A DNA stretch of 64,000 nucleotides from the NCBI GenBank assembly GCA_024682415.1, contig JAIKZG010000032.1, positions 1-64,000 of the forward strand. The letters are read 5' to 3'. A program made the position numbers and the translations under genes. Positions 60,631 through 64,000 of the stretch are shown here, piece by piece. Each line of letters starts with the position of its first letter. Position 1 is the stretch's first letter. Below the pieces are notes generated by a model. It saw only the letters and a list, made by a program, of their open reading frames with translations, was not told the origin of the DNA and did not search any database. Source of the stretch: Prevotella sp. (lineage in GTDB: Bacteria > Bacteroidota > Bacteroidia > Bacteroidales > Bacteroidaceae).

Positions 60631-63600
60631 AAAGAAAACTGAATATAGTAGAAAGCGTCATGCACTATTGGCGCATAATGCTGCTTGTGGTTGTGGCTCT
60701 CATCGGCTTTGGCGTTTACTCTCTCTTTGTAATGCCGAAGAATGAGTTTCCTACCACTACCATACGCCAAGGCGTGATGGTGGCGGTGTATCCAGGAGCT
60801 ACGGCGCAAGATGTGGAGACACAGGTGGCAAAACCTTTGGAGCGTTTCCTGTGGGGATTTAAGGAGATTAAGAAAAAAGACACTTACACTAAGAGTAAGG
60901 ACGGAGTATGCTATGTATATATCACTCTCAACGATAATATAATCGACAAGGATGAGTTTTGGAGCAAATTCAAAATCCGCGCTCAGCAGGAAAAGGCCAA
61001 TCTTCCGCAGGGAGTGCTTGCGATAATTGTGAACGACGACTTCGGTGACACGAGCGCAATGCTCATCACGCTGGAAAGCGACACCAAGACTTACAGCCAG
61101 CTACACGACATAATGACCAATCTGGAAGACTCGCTGCGCACAATTCCCGAATTGTCTAACCTCAGAGTCTATGGCGAGCAACAAGAGCAGATAGGCATAT
61201 ATGTAGACAGGGATAAACTATCGGCTTACGGCATAAACACCGCCACGCTATTAGCTCAGCTGCACAGTCAGGGCATGAAAGTTATGAGCGGAAGCGTGGA
61301 CGACGGCAAAACCATTCGCCCTATCCACATCACTTCACCTCTGCACACAGAGAACGATGTGGCCAACCAGATTGTCTATTCCGACCCTTCGGGCAATGTA
61401 ATCAGACTTAGGGATATTGCCACAGTGAAGCGCGAATATCCCGACCCTTCTTCTTACATAAAGAACAACGGCAAGAAATGCCTTGTGCTCTCAATAGAAA
61501 TGAACGAGGGCAACGACATTGTGGCGTTTGGAGGAAAGGTGAAGCAGATTTTGGAACGCTTTGAGAAGCATTTGCCTGCCGACGTGAATGTGTTTACCAT
61601 TACCGACCAAAGTCAGGTGGTGGGCGACTCCGTGATTCATTTCCTCGGCGAACTTGTGCTTGCCATCGTTACGGTGGTAATCGTTATTATCCTGTTGTTG
61701 CCGTTAAGGGTAGCTGCCGTGGCAGCAAGCACCATTCCTGTGACGATTCTTATCTCTATCGGACTGTTTTACGCATTCGGAATAGAAATCAACACTGTAA
61801 CTCTTGCCGCGCTTATCGTGACGCTCGGAATGATTGTGGATAATTCCATCGTGATTGTAGACAGCTATGTGGAATATATCGATATGGGAATGAGCCGTTG
61901 GCACGCTGCCGCGCGCAGCTCAAGAGAATTTGCCAAGTCAATATTCTCTGCCACTCTCGCCATCTCTATCACTTTCTTCCCTCTCATGGCAACGCTCACG
62001 GGTATGTATCACGACTTCGTGGTGTGGTTTCCTAAGAGCATGTCGATAGTGCTTGGCACTTCGCTCGTTGTTGCCCTTCTGCTCGTGCCTTATCTTCAAT
62101 ATGTAATAGTGAAGAAAGGACTTAAAAAGGACGCAAACAGCAAGAAGACGCTGCTCGACTATGTGCAGGGCTATTACGACAAAGCCATTACAAAGTGCTT
62201 CGCCCATCCTTACGCCACTCTCAGCGTTGGACTTGTTTCCATCGTGCTTGGCGTAGTTTGGCTGGCGCATCTTCCGCAGCAGCTTATGCCACGCGCTGAG
62301 CGCAACCAGTTTGCGGTAGAAATATATATGCCAGAGGGCACAGCATTGGAACAGACGGCAGCAGTGGCTGACTCTCTGCGCGACATAATGAAGAAAGACG
62401 AGCGAGTGAAGAATATCACAACATTCTACGGCTCTGGCTCGCCACGATTCCAGACAGCATACGCCCCACAATTGGGCGGCAGCAATTTCGCGCAGTTTAT
62501 CGTAAACACCGAAAACGATGAAGCTACACAGGCTCTGCTCGACGATTACACCGACAAATACGCCCACTATTTCAAAGAGGCGAAAGTGAGGTTTAAGCAG
62601 TTGGAATACAACGACGCTACAGTGCCTGTAGAGGTAAGAGTGCAGGGCGAGAACTTAGCCGACCTCAATGAGACTGCCGACACCATAATGAAGCTGATGC
62701 GCAAGGATGGTGACTTCCGCCTCGTGAGAAGCAGCAGCGACGGCACATTGCCTGCCATTAATGTAGCACTCGACGCTGATGAAGCTTCGCGCCTCGGCAT
62801 TTCAGCCACAACGATGAGCCTTAATCTCGCCACACGCTTCGGCGACGGCATTCCTCTCACCTCGGTATGGGAAAACGACGACGAGATTAACATTGTGCTG
62901 AAAGAGCATACGAGCGGCAGCCAGAGTATCGACGAGTTTGAGAATGCCAACGTGAGCGGAATGCTTCCGGGCATGAATGTGCCTATGCGACAGACGGCAA
63001 GTTTGAAGCCGGTATGGCAGACAGCTACAATCACCCGATACAACGGTGTGAGAACGGTTGCCATAATGAGCGACATCGCGCGCGGAGTAAACATGAACAA
63101 AGCTATCGACAAGGCTATAAAGATATATGAAAGCGTGCCACATAAGAAAGGCGTTTCCATAAATATAGCCGGTCAGAGAGAAAAAGACAAGGCTGTAGAG
63201 CCACAGATCGCTGTAGGACTTGTGATAGCGGTGGTTATCATCTTCGTGATTCTGCTGTTCCATTTCCGCAACATCAATCGCGCTCTGCTCATCTTCCTTT
63301 CTCTTGCGTTTGCTTTGCCGGGCATGGTTCTCGGTATCGGCGTTATGGGGCAGGAATTGAGCATAACGAGTATTCTTGGCGTTATCTCGCTTATGGGTAT
63401 CATTTCCCGATGCGGAATTATCATGGTGGATTACGCTGAGGAACTTAGGAATAAACATCATCTTACGGCAAAGCACGCTGCCCTTGAAGCTGCCAAGCGT
63501 CGTATGCGCCCTATATCCCTTACGTCGGCTGCGGCGTCTATGGGCGTTATCTCAATGGTGATAAGCAACAACCCTATGTGGGGACCTATGGGCTGCACGG

Positions 63601-63704
63601 TGTTCTTCGGCTCTATCTTCACTATGTTCTACATCGTAACGATGATACCTGTGGGCTATTGGTTGCTTGCACGTAACACAAAGAGTTTGAAATTCAAGAA
63701 ATAG
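60627..63704 (+). CDS. RND-family efflux pump (AcrB/HAE-type)
   Basis: A 1025-residue inner-membrane pump with the full two-repeat RND topology: TM1 near 15-33, a large periplasmic loop with AVYPGATAQDVETQVAKPLE, TM2-6 around 330-500, a second loop, and TM8-12 from about 860. The proton-relay region GMIVDNSIVIVDS has Asp405 followed by Asn406, whereas AcrB has Asp-Asp. Motifs GRYNA-like ITRYNGVRTVAI and SLMGIISRCGIIMVDYAEEL are present. The substrate cannot be predicted. It is translationally coupled to the adaptor gene. Confidence 0.93.
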   Translation: MKRKLNIVESVMHYWRIMLLVVVALIGFGVYSLFVMPKNEFPTTTIRQGVMVAVYPGATAQDVETQVAKPLERFLWGFKEIKKKDTYTKSKDGVCYVYITLNDNIIDKDEFWSKFKIRAQQEKANLPQGVLAIIVNDDFGDTSAMLITLESDTKTYSQLHDIMTNLEDSLRTIPELSNLRVYGEQQEQIGIYVDRDKLSAYGINTATLLAQLHSQGMKVMSGSVDDGKTIRPIHITSPLHTENDVANQIVYSDPSGNVIRLRDIATVKREYPDPSSYIKNNGKKCLVLSIEMNEGNDIVAFGGKVKQILERFEKHLPADVNVFTITDQSQVVGDSVIHFLGELVLAIVTVVIVIILLLPLRVAAVAASTIPVTILISIGLFYAFGIEINTVTLAALIVTLGMIVDNSIVIVDSYVEYIDMGMSRWHAAARSSREFAKSIFSATLAISITFFPLMATLTGMYHDFVVWFPKSMSIVLGTSLVVALLLVPYLQYVIVKKGLKKDANSKKTLLDYVQGYYDKAITKCFAHPYATLSVGLVSIVLGVVWLAHLPQQLMPRAERNQFAVEIYMPEGTALEQTAAVADSLRDIMKKDERVKNITTFYGSGSPRFQTAYAPQLGGSNFAQFIVNTENDEATQALLDDYTDKYAHYFKEAKVRFKQLEYNDATVPVEVRVQGENLADLNETADTIMKLMRKDGDFRLVRSSSDGTLPAINVALDADEASRLGISATTMSLNLATRFGDGIPLTSVWENDDEINIVLKEHTSGSQSIDEFENANVSGMLPGMNVPMRQTASLKPVWQTATITRYNGVRTVAIMSDIARGVNMNKAIDKAIKIYESVPHKKGVSINIAGQREKDKAVEPQIAVGLVIAVVIIFVILLFHFRNINRALLIFLSLAFALPGMVLGIGVMGQELSITSILGVISLMGIISRCGIIMVDYAEELRNKHHLTAKHAALEAAKRRMRPISLTSAAASMGVISMVISNNPMWGPMGCTVFFGSIFTMFYIVTMIPVGYWLLARNTKSLKFKK

Positions 63705-63728
63705 ACAAATTACATTCTTTTGCTTATT

Positions 63729-64000
63729 ATGAATAAGAACAGAAATATATTAATCCTGATGTGCGCCATTTTGATGGGTGGCGCACATCCATCTTTCGCT
63801 CAGCAGCATTTGTTTACGCTTGATGAGTGCCGACAGATGGCGTTGCAAAACAACATTAAGGTGCGCAATCAGAAGTTGAGCATAGAGCAGGCTGGCGAAA
63901 CAGAAAAGGAGATGCGCGCGAAGTATCTCCCCACGGTTAAGGCAGGCGCGGGATATTTCCACGCCGACAGGGACATAGTAAAGGCTTCGCTCGACGGCAA
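63729..64000 (+). CDS. TolC-family outer-membrane channel (partial, cut by window end)
   Basis: The first 90 codons are present. A signal peptide (ILILMCAILMGGAHPSFA, cleaved before QQ) is followed by FTLDECRQMALQNNIKVRNQKLSIEQAGETEKEMRAKYLPTV. This is the typical TolC/OMF N-terminus, with ALxxNxxI and the KxxYLPxV start of the first helical repeat. It completes the tripartite efflux operon, 24 nt after the pump. Confidence 0.92.
   Translation, partial: MNKNRNILILMCAILMGGAHPSFAQQHLFTLDECRQMALQNNIKVRNQKLSIEQAGETEKEMRAKYLPTVKAGAGYFHADRDIVKASLDG

Overview
The window looks like a chromosomal segment of a Bacteroidales bacterium, most likely Prevotellaceae (Prevotella/Segatella-like). Three things point there. 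The protein families are typical of the group: eukaryote-type GlgB, a long PurF-like protein, a T9SS plug protein, a CHU_C sorting domain, a CarboxypepD_reg/TonB receptor and a DUF6057-like membrane protein. Almost every promoter that can be read follows the Bacteroidetes pattern, with a -7 box TAnnTTTG and a TTG/TTTG about 19-21 bp upstream. Shine-Dalgarno sequences are nearly absent. No rRNA, tRNA, integrase or complete insertion sequence was seen.

Layout. 1-1.6 kb: eroded accessory DNA with a three-copy hairpin repeat, gene relics, a ParDE-type toxin-antitoxin pair and a small orphan ORF. 1.8-10.8 kb: a Wza-like export lipoprotein, then the glutamine-nitrogen block glmS, purF-like, carA, carB. 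11-16.8 kb: pgk, a secreted MORN-repeat protein, glgB and a membrane protein. 16.9-20 kb (minus): a five-gene operon (lipoprotein, rsmG, MBL hydrolase, ruvC, secreted protein). 20.2-24.1 kb: ftsY, rimO, an HU protein, and a second HU protein fused to a membrane helix and a LysM domain. 24.2-27.7 kb (minus): uvrA and a CHU_C protein. 28-31.7 kb: LysM/periplasmic-binding protein, beta-barrel protein, a stand-alone PIG-L deacetylase domain and a small protein.

31.7-43.1 kb is the accessory region and the most interesting part. It holds an intergenic array of eight copies of an approximately 22-bp motif at a nearly constant 41-bp period, and a small membrane protein. Next comes a roughly 350-nt strongly structured leader with mutually exclusive pairings that include a terminator. 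This precedes a three-gene putative anti-phage system: a PLD-nuclease/SNF2-helicase fusion, an Eco57I-like adenine methyltransferase whose presumed target-recognition part is strikingly AT-rich, and a DprA/SLOG-like protein. A HigBA toxin-antitoxin module follows, bracketed by two near-identical 66-nt hairpin repeats, and then a gene with a long leader carrying micro-ORFs and a hairpin.

43.1-64 kb is mostly housekeeping and envelope: T9SS plug, TonB receptor, purine nucleoside phosphorylase, thiL, ABC-F ATPase, engB, TIGR02757-like protein, thrS, a hydrolase/cupin operon divergent from an AraC regulator, a lipoprotein sitting between 17-bp direct repeats, and a second AraC regulator divergent from an RND efflux operon (adaptor, pump, TolC) that runs off the end of the window.

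The machinery fits together as a normal saccharolytic anaerobe: amino-sugar, purine and pyrimidine nitrogen supply, glycolysis plus glycogen branching, envelope anchoring and T9SS. A defence and toxin-antitoxin island is inserted between housekeeping blocks. All functions are read from sequence motifs and family knowledge; no database search was run.
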